Source: Bog-473 sp963770645 (GTDB lineage Bacteria; Actinomycetota; Acidimicrobiia; Acidimicrobiales; RAAP-2). From it: a stretch of DNA of 64,000 bases. The stretch lies in contig CAVYQL010000004.1 in the NCBI GenBank assembly GCA_963770645.1, forward strand, positions 434,001-498,000. The letters run 5' to 3'. The notes beneath the pieces were generated by a model, which searched no databases, was not told where the DNA came from, and worked only from the letters and a program-made list of their open reading frames with translations. Position numbers and translations under genes: made by a program. How positions within the stretch are numbered: the first letter of the stretch is position 1; the number at the start of each line of letters is the position of its first letter. Below are positions 1-8,232 of this stretch, piece by piece.

Positions 1-75
1 ATCGGCGCAGCTCGGCCCTAGAGGCAGGTACCTGGGCCAAAGCTCCAGCGAGGAGCGGATCGGTACCATGGCCCG

Positions 76-951
76 ATGGCCAGCGGTCGCCAGGTAGCCG
101 GCGAGCAAAATCAGTCGACCGCCGTCGTCCCCATCCGGATCTCCACGGGCGAGGTCCAGGAGAATCCTCGATTGTCCGATGTCGACGAGTGGGGTCGATC
201 GGAACGAACCCGCGCCATAGCCCGAGCCATCTACGAGCCTGTGTACTCGAAGTGGTTCCGGACCGAGTGGGAAGGCCTGGAGAAGATCCCCTCCCGCGGT
301 GGTGCACTCCTGGTGGCGAACCATGCAGGAGCCATTCCTTCCGATGCTCCGGTCATCATGCACGGGATCGAGAAGGAGCTCGAGCGTCCGGTCTATGGGC
401 TGGCCGACTACTTCTTTCGAACGGTACCCGTCGTCGGCACGCTCTGGGCCCGTTCCGGCGGGGTCTCCGCCCGGCCCGCCAACGCCTACCGGCTGCTCAG
501 GGAGCAGCAGCAGCTCGCGCTCGTCTTCCCCGAAGGTACGAAGGGACCATCCAAGTCCTTCACTGACCGTTACCAGCTTCGTCGATTTGGGCGAGGCGGC
601 TTCGTGGAGATCGCGATGCGCGCCGGCGTCCCGGTCATTCCCATCGCCGTCGTGGGCTCCGAGGAGGCGATGCCAGTGCTCTTCAGGCTGCCAAGCCTGG
701 CTCGAGTGCTCGGCGTCCCTTACGTCCCCATCACCGCGAACCTCCTTGCCTTTGGTCCCCTGGGAGTCGTGGCACCGTTCCCCGCAAAATTCAAGCTGCG
801 GGTCCTCAACCCGGTTCACTTCGACGTGCCCCCGGACCAAGACCGGTATTCAAAAAGCCGCATTATGGAGGAATCCGAGCGCATTCGCTCAGAGCTCCAG
901 GAGGCCGTCTACGACCTACTGCGCGATCGGCGCAGCGTTTGGTTCGGGTGA
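76..951 (+). CDS. Lysophospholipid acyltransferase (PlsC family)
   Basis: This 291-residue protein is predicted to transfer a fatty acyl chain to a lysophospholipid or glycerol phosphate at the inner membrane face. The acyltransferase H-x6-D motif is visible as NHAGAIPSD (His83, Asp90), followed by FPEGTKG (151-157) and a PVIPIAVVG strand near 186-194. There is no signal peptide. It lies 7 bases upstream of an SDR gene, the same partnership as Rv0502 and Rv0501 in mycobacteria. The ATG at 76 is chosen because the ATG at 69 is in another frame and stops at once. Family is secure; the exact substrate is not shown by the sequence. Confidence 0.85.
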   Translation: MASGRQVAGEQNQSTAVVPIRISTGEVQENPRLSDVDEWGRSERTRAIARAIYEPVYSKWFRTEWEGLEKIPSRGGALLVANHAGAIPSDAPVIMHGIEKELERPVYGLADYFFRTVPVVGTLWARSGGVSARPANAYRLLREQQQLALVFPEGTKGPSKSFTDRYQLRRFGRGGFVEIAMRAGVPVIPIAVVGSEEAMPVLFRLPSLARVLGVPYVPITANLLAFGPLGVVAPFPAKFKLRVLNPVHFDVPPDQDRYSKSRIMEESERIRSELQEAVYDLLRDRRSVWFG

Positions 952-958
952 TGTGCCA

Positions 959-1999
959 ATGAGCCGACGGGTACTGGTCACTGGCGCCGACACCTTCTGG
1001 GGTGGCCGGATGATACAAGCACTAGAAGACGACCCGAGCATCGAGGTCATCCTCGGCATGGGCGCACATGTACCAGCGATGCCGTTCGAGCGGGCCGAGT
1101 TCGTCCGCGCCGACCAGAGCTACTCGATCCTGAACCGCATTGTGAGGGCGACGCAGGTTGACACCATCTTGCACACGTTCCTCATCACGAATTCCGCGAC
1201 GGTGCCCGGCCGCGCCATGAACGAGATCAACGTGATCGGCACGATGAACCTCCTCGCTGCTGCGGGTGCGGCGGGAACGTCCGTGCGTCACATCGTGATG
1301 AAGTCGTCCACGCTGGTCTACGGCTCAGCCGCAAGCGATCCCAACACATTCCTCGAAGACACAGTTCGAACCAGCCCGGTCAGGAACGTCGTCGAACGTT
1401 CGCTCATCGAAGCCGAGGCCCTGGTGCGCGACTTCGCGGAGGATAATCCTGGCACCCGCGTCACCGTGCTCCGCTTTGCCAACGTGCTCGGCACCCACCT
1501 CACGACTCCGATCAGCCGCAATCTGTCCCGGCAAGTGTGCCCCTGCATATTCGGGTTCGATCCCATGGTGCAGTTCGTGGAGGAGGAGGACGTCGTGCGG
1601 GCGCTGCTCCATGTGACCCGGGGGGGAGTCACGGGCCTGTACAACGTGGCCGCTGAAGGACGGCTCCCCTGGAGCGAGGTCGCGGCCATGTGCGGAACCC
1701 GCCTGGTACCACTCTCCCCTTACAGCATCTTCAAGATCCGTCCCCTCGCCCGTCTGTTCGACCTCCCCGAGGAGCTCGAGGACCTGTTGCGCTACGGCCG
1801 TGGTGTTGACACCCGGCGCTTCGCCGCGACCGGTTTTACGTACGACTCGACGACCGCGGGAGCAGTGCACTCGTTCATCAGGGAAGTCCGACTTCGAAGG
1901 CAGTCAGGTCGCACGCCGCTGTCTTATACCTACGAGCACGACGTCGAGCAGTTCTTCCGACACTCGCCCTCAGTCGTGCGGGCCACGAGCGAACTCTGA
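959..1999 (+). CDS. NAD-dependent epimerase/dehydratase-like SDR (Rv0501 type)
   Basis: This 346-residue extended short-chain dehydrogenase/reductase begins with a Rossmann nucleotide-binding segment, RVLVTGADTFWGG (4-16). An SSTLVYG motif lies at 116-122. The usual catalytic YxxxK is not seen downstream: the corresponding stretch reads VRNVVERSLIEAE. As far as I recall, the mycobacterial homologue Rv0501 also lacks it, so the enzyme may be a non-catalytic or altered SDR. The ATG at 959 is used because it closely follows the acyltransferase stop at 951, implying one transcript. A sugar-nucleotide epimerase role is only a family-based guess. Confidence 0.8.
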   Translation: MSRRVLVTGADTFWGGRMIQALEDDPSIEVILGMGAHVPAMPFERAEFVRADQSYSILNRIVRATQVDTILHTFLITNSATVPGRAMNEINVIGTMNLLAAAGAAGTSVRHIVMKSSTLVYGSAASDPNTFLEDTVRTSPVRNVVERSLIEAEALVRDFAEDNPGTRVTVLRFANVLGTHLTTPISRNLSRQVCPCIFGFDPMVQFVEEEDVVRALLHVTRGGVTGLYNVAAEGRLPWSEVAAMCGTRLVPLSPYSIFKIRPLARLFDLPEELEDLLRYGRGVDTRRFAATGFTYDSTTAGAVHSFIREVRLRRQSGRTPLSYTYEHDVEQFFRHSPSVVRATSEL

Positions 2000-2021
2000 C
2001 GTGAAGCGCAGCTTCGGAGGA

Positions 2022-2642
2022 TCAGCTTTCGAGCCAATCCGCCGAAAGCTTGGCCTCGCGGACCGCCCACTCCTCGGCCGTGATGGCGTAGCGCACGTGG
2101 TCCTCCCAGACACCATCGATCTCGAGAAAGCGCTGCGCGATCCCCTCCTCGCGAATACCGAGCTTCTCGACCACACGCCGGCTGGCCGTATTCCTGGGGA
2201 TGATCGAGATCTCGACACGATGGAGCGAGATCGCCTCGAACGCGAATCGAAGCGTCACGACGACCGCCTCCGGGACCAGGCCGCGACCTGCTAGCTCCTG
2301 GTCGACCCAATATCCGATGAAGGCACTCTGGAACGGACCGCGCTGAATGGACGACAGGGTCACCTCGCCGGCGAAACGCTCGCCGATGAAGATCCCAAAC
2401 CCGTACCCGGTCCCGAGATGCCGCTCACGTTCCCTAATGCCACAGCGCGCCGCGAAGCTGGGCCGGTCCTCTGATGGAACCGGCGCTCCCTTGGGCCTCG
2501 GCTCCCAAGGCAACAGCCAACCTGCGCACCTGGTCCGGACCTCGTGCCACGCGGGAAAGTCGTCCTCGGTGAGCGAGCGCAGGAGCACCCGCCGGCCGCG
2601 AAGTTCCAGGGGCGCGTGGCGCACGGCTCGAGCGGCGCTCAT
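2022..2642 (-). CDS. GNAT-family N-acetyltransferase (RimJ/RimL type)
   Basis: This 206-residue protein has the N-terminal LELRGRRVLLRSLTEDDFPA strand, the YWVDQELAGRGLVPEAV acetyl-CoA binding region and the ISIIPRNTASRRVVEKLG segment typical of ribosomal-protein-alanine acetyltransferase-like GNAT enzymes. It would acetylate an alpha-amino group of a protein or a small amine using acetyl-CoA in the cytoplasm. Its ATG overlaps the stop of the upstream aminotransferase gene (ATGA at 2639-2642), so the two are probably translationally coupled. The target cannot be told from the sequence. Confidence 0.82.
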   Translation of the reverse strand: MSAARAVRHAPLELRGRRVLLRSLTEDDFPAWHEVRTRCAGWLLPWEPRPKGAPVPSEDRPSFAARCGIRERERHLGTGYGFGIFIGERFAGEVTLSSIQRGPFQSAFIGYWVDQELAGRGLVPEAVVVTLRFAFEAISLHRVEISIIPRNTASRRVVEKLGIREEGIAQRFLEIDGVWEDHVRYAITAEEWAVREAKLSADWLES

Positions 2643-3751
2643 GGTGCCAGCACCTCCTCGAGTGCGCCCAGGAGGGCAAGGACGTTGCGCGGCTGTGCAG
2701 TGTGGCCCATACAGCCGATCCGCCAGATCTTCCCTGCCAGCTTGCCGGCGCCGGCGCCGATCTCGATCCCGTAGGTGCCCAGCAACGCCCGTCGGATGAC
2801 GCCCTCATCGACCCCGGCGGGAACTATGACAGTGGTCAGCTGGGGAAGACGGGCATCCGGCGACACGAGCAACTCTAGGCCGAGCTCCTCGAGGCCGTCC
2901 TGGAGCAATCTCCCGCAGGCGGCGTGGCGTTGCCACGCCGCCTCGAGGCCCTCGTCCAGCAGGGCACCGAGACCCGCGTGCAACGCGGCCACCATGGTGA
3001 CCGGCGCTGTGTGGTGATACACGCGCCCTTGACCGGACCCATCGTTGACGTAGCGCGCGAGGAGGTTGAGGTCGAGGTACCAGCTCGATGGCCGCTCGAC
3101 GATCCGCTCCAGTGCGCGCGCCGATACGGTCAGTGGCGAAAGCCCAGGCGGGACGCCCAGGCACTTCTGCGTACCGCTGTAGGCGACGTCGACGCCCCAG
3201 CCGTCGACGGCAACCTCAATGCCTCCGAGCGATGTGACCATGTCGACCAGGAGCAGCGCGTCCCCCTTGGCGTCGCCGAGCGGCTCGATCTCGTTTCGTA
3301 CCCCGGTCGAAGTCTCAGCGTGGACCACGGCGATCACTGCTGGTGAGGGGTGCGCTGTAAGAAGCTGGTCGGGATCGAGTGGTTCGCCCCATTCCGCGTC
3401 GACGCGGACAACCTCGGCACCGTGGCGGCATGCCACATCGCACATCCGCTCACCGAAAACGCCGTTCACACCCACCACCACGGGATCGCCGGGTCGCACG
3501 AAATTGACGAACGAGGCCTCCATTCCAGCTGACCCGGTGCCGCTGATGGGCAGCGTCAGCGAATTGATGGTCGCAAAGACACTGCGCAGCCGGTCGTTGG
3601 TGCTGTCGAGCAGCTCCAGGAACTGGGGGTCGAGGTGGCCCAAGACCGGTCCGGCCAGCGCCATGGCGACCTCGGGATACGGGTTCGAAGGTCCAGGTCC
3701 CATCAGCAGACGGTCGGAAATCCGCACGGCCGAATCGTGGCAGGTCCGCAC
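2639..3751 (-). CDS. Class V aminotransferase, alanine-glyoxylate/serine-glyoxylate type
   Basis: This PLP enzyme of about 370 residues has the start-of-family motif MGPGPSNPYPEV and a GTGSAGMEA phosphate-binding loop. VHAETSTGVRNEIEPLG precedes the VDMVTSLGG aspartate region, and the Schiff-base lysine is in SGTQKCLGVPPG (Lys196 from the GTG at 3751). Family members transfer the amino group of alanine or serine to glyoxylate. A shorter start at the GTG at 3727 would fit the family N-terminus equally well. It is divergent from the glycosyltransferase at 3805 and is followed by the coupled acetyltransferase gene. I infer general amino acid metabolism rather than glycan synthesis. Confidence 0.88.
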   Translation of the reverse strand: MRTCHDSAVRISDRLLMGPGPSNPYPEVAMALAGPVLGHLDPQFLELLDSTNDRLRSVFATINSLTLPISGTGSAGMEASFVNFVRPGDPVVVGVNGVFGERMCDVACRHGAEVVRVDAEWGEPLDPDQLLTAHPSPAVIAVVHAETSTGVRNEIEPLGDAKGDALLLVDMVTSLGGIEVAVDGWGVDVAYSGTQKCLGVPPGLSPLTVSARALERIVERPSSWYLDLNLLARYVNDGSGQGRVYHHTAPVTMVAALHAGLGALLDEGLEAAWQRHAACGRLLQDGLEELGLELLVSPDARLPQLTTVIVPAGVDEGVIRRALLGTYGIEIGAGAGKLAGKIWRIGCMGHTAQPRNVLALLGALEEVLAP

Positions 3752-3804
3752 TCACCTGCGCCAACGCCGCCGATGCGCCAGGCGAGCTTCGGTAGATTGC
3801 CGCT

Positions 3805-5529
3805 GTGGAACGGGTGCTCTTTGCCCCCAGGGAGCTGCCGCCGCTACCGCCTGATGTGGGCCATCAGGGCGTCTACTCGGACTGGGTCAGACTCCGAGAG
3901 GAGGAGCGAAGGCGGACAACGCCGCGGACGATCGAGACGAACCTTGCCCTTGTCATGGTCCTCGGCGACGCACCTCCAGAGGCGGTCGGCCGGACGCTCC
4001 GAAGCCTCGGTGCACAGACGAGCAGCGGATGGTCGCTCACGGTGGTGTCGGCAGGACCACTGTTGAGGGAGATCGCCACGGTCCTGCGTTCGTGCTCGTC
4101 TCGCAGAGATCGTCGGAGGGTTCGAACCGTCGTCGGCCCAGGGGGCGCCGGGCCGGCGGATCTCCTGCCACTGGGAATGGCGGCACATGACAACAACCCG
4201 GTTGCCTTGATCTTCCCGGGGGACGTCTGGGCACCGGACGCGACTGCCGCGTTGGGCGCTGCCCTTCCAGCAACCGGCGTGGTGTACGCCGATGAAGATC
4301 GATTGATGATGGACGGTACCCATCAGATGCCGCGACTCAAGCCTGACTTCTCACCTGATTTTCTCTTGTCATCCTCCTATATCGGTCGCCCGCTCGCCAT
4401 CGGATCCGTGCTGGTACGGAATATTCCTGACTTCGACGCGTCGGACAACGAAGCCCTTGAGCACGCGTTGGCCCTCTACGCCTGCGAGGTGGCGGAGAAA
4501 GTGATCCACCTCCCCGAAGTGCTCTGCCACCGGAGCGGCGACGACGCGAGCAGTCCCGGCATGGACTCCCTTCGGTCCGTGCAGGATGTCCTCCACCGCC
4601 GGGGCGATCCTGCATCCGTTGTGGCCGGGGTGACGCCCGGCACGTTCCGCGTGCGCCGGCACGCGCCGGCTGAGACCTCTACGAGCATCCTGATCCCCTT
4701 TCGCGACGAGCCACAGCTCCTCCGGACGTGCGTCGACTCTGTCCTGGCCACCACCAGCGACCACGATGTCGAGATAGTGCTCATCGACAACGGGTCCTCT
4801 GATCCTGAGACCTTGACTCTGGTCGAGCGGTTGGCCGATCGCCCTGAAGTGGTGGTCCTGCGCGACACGCGGCCGTTCAACTGGCCGCAGCTCAATAATG
4901 CCGGGACGCGGGTCGCTCGAGGAGAGGTCCTCGTGTTCTTGAACAACGACATCGAAGCCCACGCGACGGGTTGGCTGTCCGCCTTGATTGCCCATGCACT
5001 GCGGACGGACGTCGCCGCGGTGGGGGCGCGTCTGCTCTATCCCGACAGGCGCCTGCAGCACTGCGGCGTCGTCGTCGGGCTCACCGGCGCCGCCGGCCAT
5101 CCGTTGGCCGGGCTGCCAGAGGACGCTGTTGGATACCTGAACATGGCGGCGGTCACCCGCGAGTGCTCAGCGGTCACTGGCGCTTGCCTTGCAACGAGGC
5201 GCGAGGTATTCGAGAACCTCCATGGATTCGACGAGACGCTCGGCATCGACCTGAACGACGTCGACTTCTGCCTACGGGCTGGAGCTGAGGGCTACCGAAC
5301 GATCTACGAGCCTGCCGCCGAGCTGATCCACTACGAGTCGCCGAGCAGGGGCACCGCTGGCGGCGTGGGTGACATTGTGAACTTCATCGACCGATGGAAG
5401 GATTACATTACCGACGGCGATCGCTATTTCAATAGACATCTGACTCGCGCCGATCCATCGTGCGGCTTGGCGAGACCCGAGGAAGTGGACGCCTGGAATC
5501 GATGGCACTCGATCCTGACAACTCCATAG
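3805..5529 (+). CDS. Two-module family 2 glycosyltransferase
   Basis: This 574-residue protein has two GT2-like halves. The first (about 45-275) carries VYADEDRLMMDG and the following KPDFSPDFLLSSSYIGR segment, usual in bacterial polysaccharide GT2 enzymes. The second (about 293-540) carries TSILIPFRDE, IVLIDNGSSD, the FLNNDIE metal-binding region near 379-385, and a GFDETLGIDLNDVDFCLR acceptor segment. It should add sugars to a lipid-linked or surface glycan at the cytoplasmic membrane face. The start is the GTG at 3805. The reading frame is intact. The sugar transferred (rhamnosyl-like by family) is not proven. Confidence 0.88.
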   Translation: MERVLFAPRELPPLPPDVGHQGVYSDWVRLREEERRRTTPRTIETNLALVMVLGDAPPEAVGRTLRSLGAQTSSGWSLTVVSAGPLLREIATVLRSCSSRRDRRRVRTVVGPGGAGPADLLPLGMAAHDNNPVALIFPGDVWAPDATAALGAALPATGVVYADEDRLMMDGTHQMPRLKPDFSPDFLLSSSYIGRPLAIGSVLVRNIPDFDASDNEALEHALALYACEVAEKVIHLPEVLCHRSGDDASSPGMDSLRSVQDVLHRRGDPASVVAGVTPGTFRVRRHAPAETSTSILIPFRDEPQLLRTCVDSVLATTSDHDVEIVLIDNGSSDPETLTLVERLADRPEVVVLRDTRPFNWPQLNNAGTRVARGEVLVFLNNDIEAHATGWLSALIAHALRTDVAAVGARLLYPDRRLQHCGVVVGLTGAAGHPLAGLPEDAVGYLNMAAVTRECSAVTGACLATRREVFENLHGFDETLGIDLNDVDFCLRAGAEGYRTIYEPAAELIHYESPSRGTAGGVGDIVNFIDRWKDYITDGDRYFNRHLTRADPSCGLARPEEVDAWNRWHSILTTP

Positions 5530-5915
5530 CGGGCGAATCAGCGCACGCGCCGCGCATGCTCGAGCAGCCGTCGGAGGCCCGTCCCTCCCTCGGACGCGTG
5601 GGAGACACCGAACCCGTGCGGTCCTTCCGTCAGACGTGGATGAGTCGGCATACCAGTCATACATCGCCACTGGGACGGAGATTGCGGGCATGGGCAGGTC
5701 GCGTCTCTGGCCGAGCGGACCGTCGACTCCTCTTTGCCATTGCCCATGCCACGGACGCCATTGCGGCTCATTGCGATCTCATCGCGGATCGCCTGGAGTC
5801 GCAAGAGACAATCACAGGCGACGTCACCCACGCATTCGGGGAGGAAATCTCGCGACTGCGCTCGGAGGTCATACATCTGCAGCGCGTCGTGGGGTCAGCC
5901 CACCCCCCCGCATGA
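5502..5915 (+). CDS. Small coiled-coil protein of the glycan locus
   Basis: This unrecognised protein of about 137 residues (119 if the ATG at 5556 is used) starts within the end of the preceding glycosyltransferase gene. It has a basic middle region (LGRRLRAWAGRVSGRADRR) and a helical C-terminus with heptad-like spacing (IADRLESQETITGDVTHAF, then EEISRLRSEVIHLQRVVG). Its stop overlaps the start of the next glycosyltransferase gene as ATGA at 5912-5915, so translation is likely coupled. Small helical proteins of this kind often accompany or are fused to surface glycosyltransferases; a scaffold role is inference only. Confidence 0.6.
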   Translation: MALDPDNSIAGESAHAPRMLEQPSEARPSLGRVGDTEPVRSFRQTWMSRHTSHTSPLGRRLRAWAGRVSGRADRRLLFAIAHATDAIAAHCDLIADRLESQETITGDVTHAFGEEISRLRSEVIHLQRVVGSAHPPA

Positions 5916-6856
5916 GTGTGCGAGGGATGGTGATCCTCTGCCGGCACTGGCGCAATCGGCGCGCCGAACTGACCTACGTCATGCGCACCATTGCCGGAGC
6001 CGCGTCTCGTTCCGGACCCGTCTGTGTCCTAGTTCCGGGAGCCGCGCACCGGCGCGAGGCAGACGGAGCGTTCGACCTCGTGGGTATCGGGGAGGTTGGC
6101 GAGCTCCGCTGGCCTGACGCGCTCACCTCCGACCATACGGTGGTCGTCGATGACCTGACACCGGAGGTGGCATCACTCCTTGCACGCATCAACCCCAGAT
6201 CCGTTCTTTACCTTTCGTCCTCCGTCGACAACCACGAGCCGGCATGGCGACAACTGAGGCCGGTGAGTAGCGAGGTCCGCAACCAGACGCTCTCGATCAC
6301 ACCGTACGTCCCGGTCAATCCGCTGGCGACACTCCACCGGCATCACGGCTTCGGCTTCACGGGCTACCAACTCGTCCTCTCCGGCCGGCCTGCCGCCAAT
6401 CAGGTGACGCCACCGCCGGCGGCGGCGTGGATGAGCGCAGCATTTCACGACGCCTACGTCGTCGTTGTCGAGAACGCTGTCGCCGCAGCATGGAAGGGCC
6501 GGGTGCTGCGCGGAACCACCTCGGTCGACAGCCGGATGGACCTGTGGCGACTCATCGCGCACGCCAATCTCTGCGTGGACCTGGATCCGGGCCCTCAGAT
6601 CGCGCGCGAGTGCATCGAGTCCCTGCGCTTCGGGACGCCGATCATCGTGCCAGAACACTCTGGGCCGGCCACGGTGCATGCCCGCGAAGGCGGTGGCTCA
6701 ACCTTCAGCGATCCGGGAGAACTGATCGCCGCAGTGCGGAGTATGCAGACCGAGGCCCAACGGTCGGCGGTTTCTGATGCAGGGCGACGTTACGCGGACA
6801 ACCGCTACGGTGACCCTGTTGCCCTCGTCACGCAGATTCGAGCGCTTCTGAACTAG
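5912..6856 (+). CDS. Probable GT-B fold glycosyltransferase
   Basis: This 314-residue protein lacks a strong N-terminal glycosyltransferase signature. Its last third resembles the nucleotide-sugar binding half of GT4 enzymes: IAHANLCVDLDPGPQIARE, CIESLRFGTPIIVPEHSGP (an E-x7-E like region), then GGSTFSDPGELIAAVRSM. It would act in the cytoplasm on the glycan built by this locus. It is coupled to the preceding small helical gene by a 4-base overlap and is followed by a hairpin before the aminotransferase operon. Assignment rests on the C-terminal pattern and context. Confidence 0.6.
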   Translation: MSVRGMVILCRHWRNRRAELTYVMRTIAGAASRSGPVCVLVPGAAHRREADGAFDLVGIGEVGELRWPDALTSDHTVVVDDLTPEVASLLARINPRSVLYLSSSVDNHEPAWRQLRPVSSEVRNQTLSITPYVPVNPLATLHRHHGFGFTGYQLVLSGRPAANQVTPPPAAAWMSAAFHDAYVVVVENAVAAAWKGRVLRGTTSVDSRMDLWRLIAHANLCVDLDPGPQIARECIESLRFGTPIIVPEHSGPATVHAREGGGSTFSDPGELIAAVRSMQTEAQRSAVSDAGRRYADNRYGDPVALVTQIRALLN

Positions 6857-6920
6857 ATGGTCCAATCGGCTCGGTCAGAGGAGTCAACCCTGCTCTGAGC
6901 TGCGGCTTCCACAGATGCCC

Positions 6921-6949
6921 GGTAAGCGGCCAATCCCAGGCCGCTCACC
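6921..6949 (+). terminator. Hairpin between glycosyltransferase and aminotransferase operons
   Basis: GGTAAGCGGCC (6921-6931) can pair with GGCCGCTCACC (6939-6949) with one mismatch and a 7-base loop. It lies 65 bases after the stop at 6856 and before the GTG at 7009. No T-run follows, as is common for high-GC actinobacterial terminators. The role is inferred from position. Confidence 0.4.
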
Positions 6950-7008
6950 GCTCGGATGATCCACAGAGGTTACGCTTAGTCGTAAATGAGTCCTGTGTCC
7001 TCAGACGC

Positions 7009-8232
7009 GTGTCGCTGACCAAAACGGCCGTCTCCGACTTGGCGATCTTCGGCGGCGCGGTCGCGTTCCAACGTGTCCGGCCTACCTCTGATCTCTGGCG
7101 GCCCGAATTCGACACCTTCCTTGCGTATTCGAGGGTGTCATTTGAGGCCCGAAAGTACACCAACGACGGTCCTGTGAATCGCGAGCTTGAAGCCAGATTG
7201 GCCAGTTACCACGACGTAGACCGATGTGTAACTTTTTCAAGCGGATTTTGGGGGTTGATACTTGCAATGAAGGCGCTGGCGATCTCGGATCGCGACGAGG
7301 TGATCATGCCCTCCATCACCTACCGCCGGCTGGCCGATGCGGCAGCTTGGGCTGGTCTCACGCCCCATTTTGCGGATGTCAGCCCGGCAACCCTGGCTCT
7401 CAGTACGGACACGGTTGCACATCTCATCAACGACAGAACGGCCCTTCTGCTAGGGGTTCATCCAATCGTCAACTGTTGTGACGCCACGGGGTTGGAAGCA
7501 CTCTCGTTAGCAGCTGGGATACCTCTCCTGATGGACTCCGTTGAATCGTCGTATGAAATCTACGATGGGAGACGGGTAGGCACTTTTGGCAACGGCGAAC
7601 TCTTCTCGTTGCACACGAGCAAACTGCTAAACGGGTTCGAAGGTGGATATATCGCCACCAACGACACTGAACTGGCTGATGTGCTGGCCTTGACTCGAGC
7701 ATTCGGTTTCAGGTTGCAGGACCAGACGGACCACTTTGGTGTCAACGCGAAGCTCAATGAAGTCCACGCGGCCATGGCTCTGGCATCGTTGGATGGGGTT
7801 GGAGAGCAGGTCGACCGCAATCGCCACCTCTATGAGCGATATGTCGAGCAGCTTGCGCCAATCTCAGGTGTGCACCTCCTCGAATTTGATGTGTCCCAAA
7901 GGCCTGGATTCAAGAACATCGTTCTACGGCTAGAGGACGATTGGCCCCTCAATCGCGCCCGGACACTCGATCTTCTCAACGTGGAAGGCGCGCTGGCACG
8001 CGCGTACTATTCGCCACCCCTGCACACGAAGCGCACCTCCTACCGGACGATCGCAGCGACGTTGCCGGTAACCGAAGCGATCGCCGACAGGCTCCTCGTA
8101 CTCCCCTCCGGCTATCAGGTCAACCTCGAAGATGTCGACGTCATCTGCTCTGTGTTGTCCCTGATCGAATCACACGGCGATACGATCAACGGCCGTCTCA
8201 CCTCGGGAGAGCGCGATGTCAGCAGAAATTGA
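7009..8232 (+). CDS. DegT/DnrJ/EryC1/StrS-type sugar aminotransferase 1
   Basis: This 407-residue PLP-dependent enzyme of the nucleotide-sugar aminotransferase family would convert a keto-sugar nucleotide to an amino sugar. Visible are FSSGFWGLILAMKAL (cofactor phosphate region), the aspartate segment GIPLLMDSVESSYEIYDG, and the internal-aldimine lysine in LHTSKLLNGFEGG. The start is GTG at 7009. The gene overlaps the next, paralogous aminotransferase by 17 bases. HPIVNCCDATGLEALS replaces the more usual HLYG-type motif, so it may be a diverged member. The frame is intact. Substrate unknown. Confidence 0.85.
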   Translation: MSLTKTAVSDLAIFGGAVAFQRVRPTSDLWRPEFDTFLAYSRVSFEARKYTNDGPVNRELEARLASYHDVDRCVTFSSGFWGLILAMKALAISDRDEVIMPSITYRRLADAAAWAGLTPHFADVSPATLALSTDTVAHLINDRTALLLGVHPIVNCCDATGLEALSLAAGIPLLMDSVESSYEIYDGRRVGTFGNGELFSLHTSKLLNGFEGGYIATNDTELADVLALTRAFGFRLQDQTDHFGVNAKLNEVHAAMALASLDGVGEQVDRNRHLYERYVEQLAPISGVHLLEFDVSQRPGFKNIVLRLEDDWPLNRARTLDLLNVEGALARAYYSPPLHTKRTSYRTIAATLPVTEAIADRLLVLPSGYQVNLEDVDVICSVLSLIESHGDTINGRLTSGERDVSRN

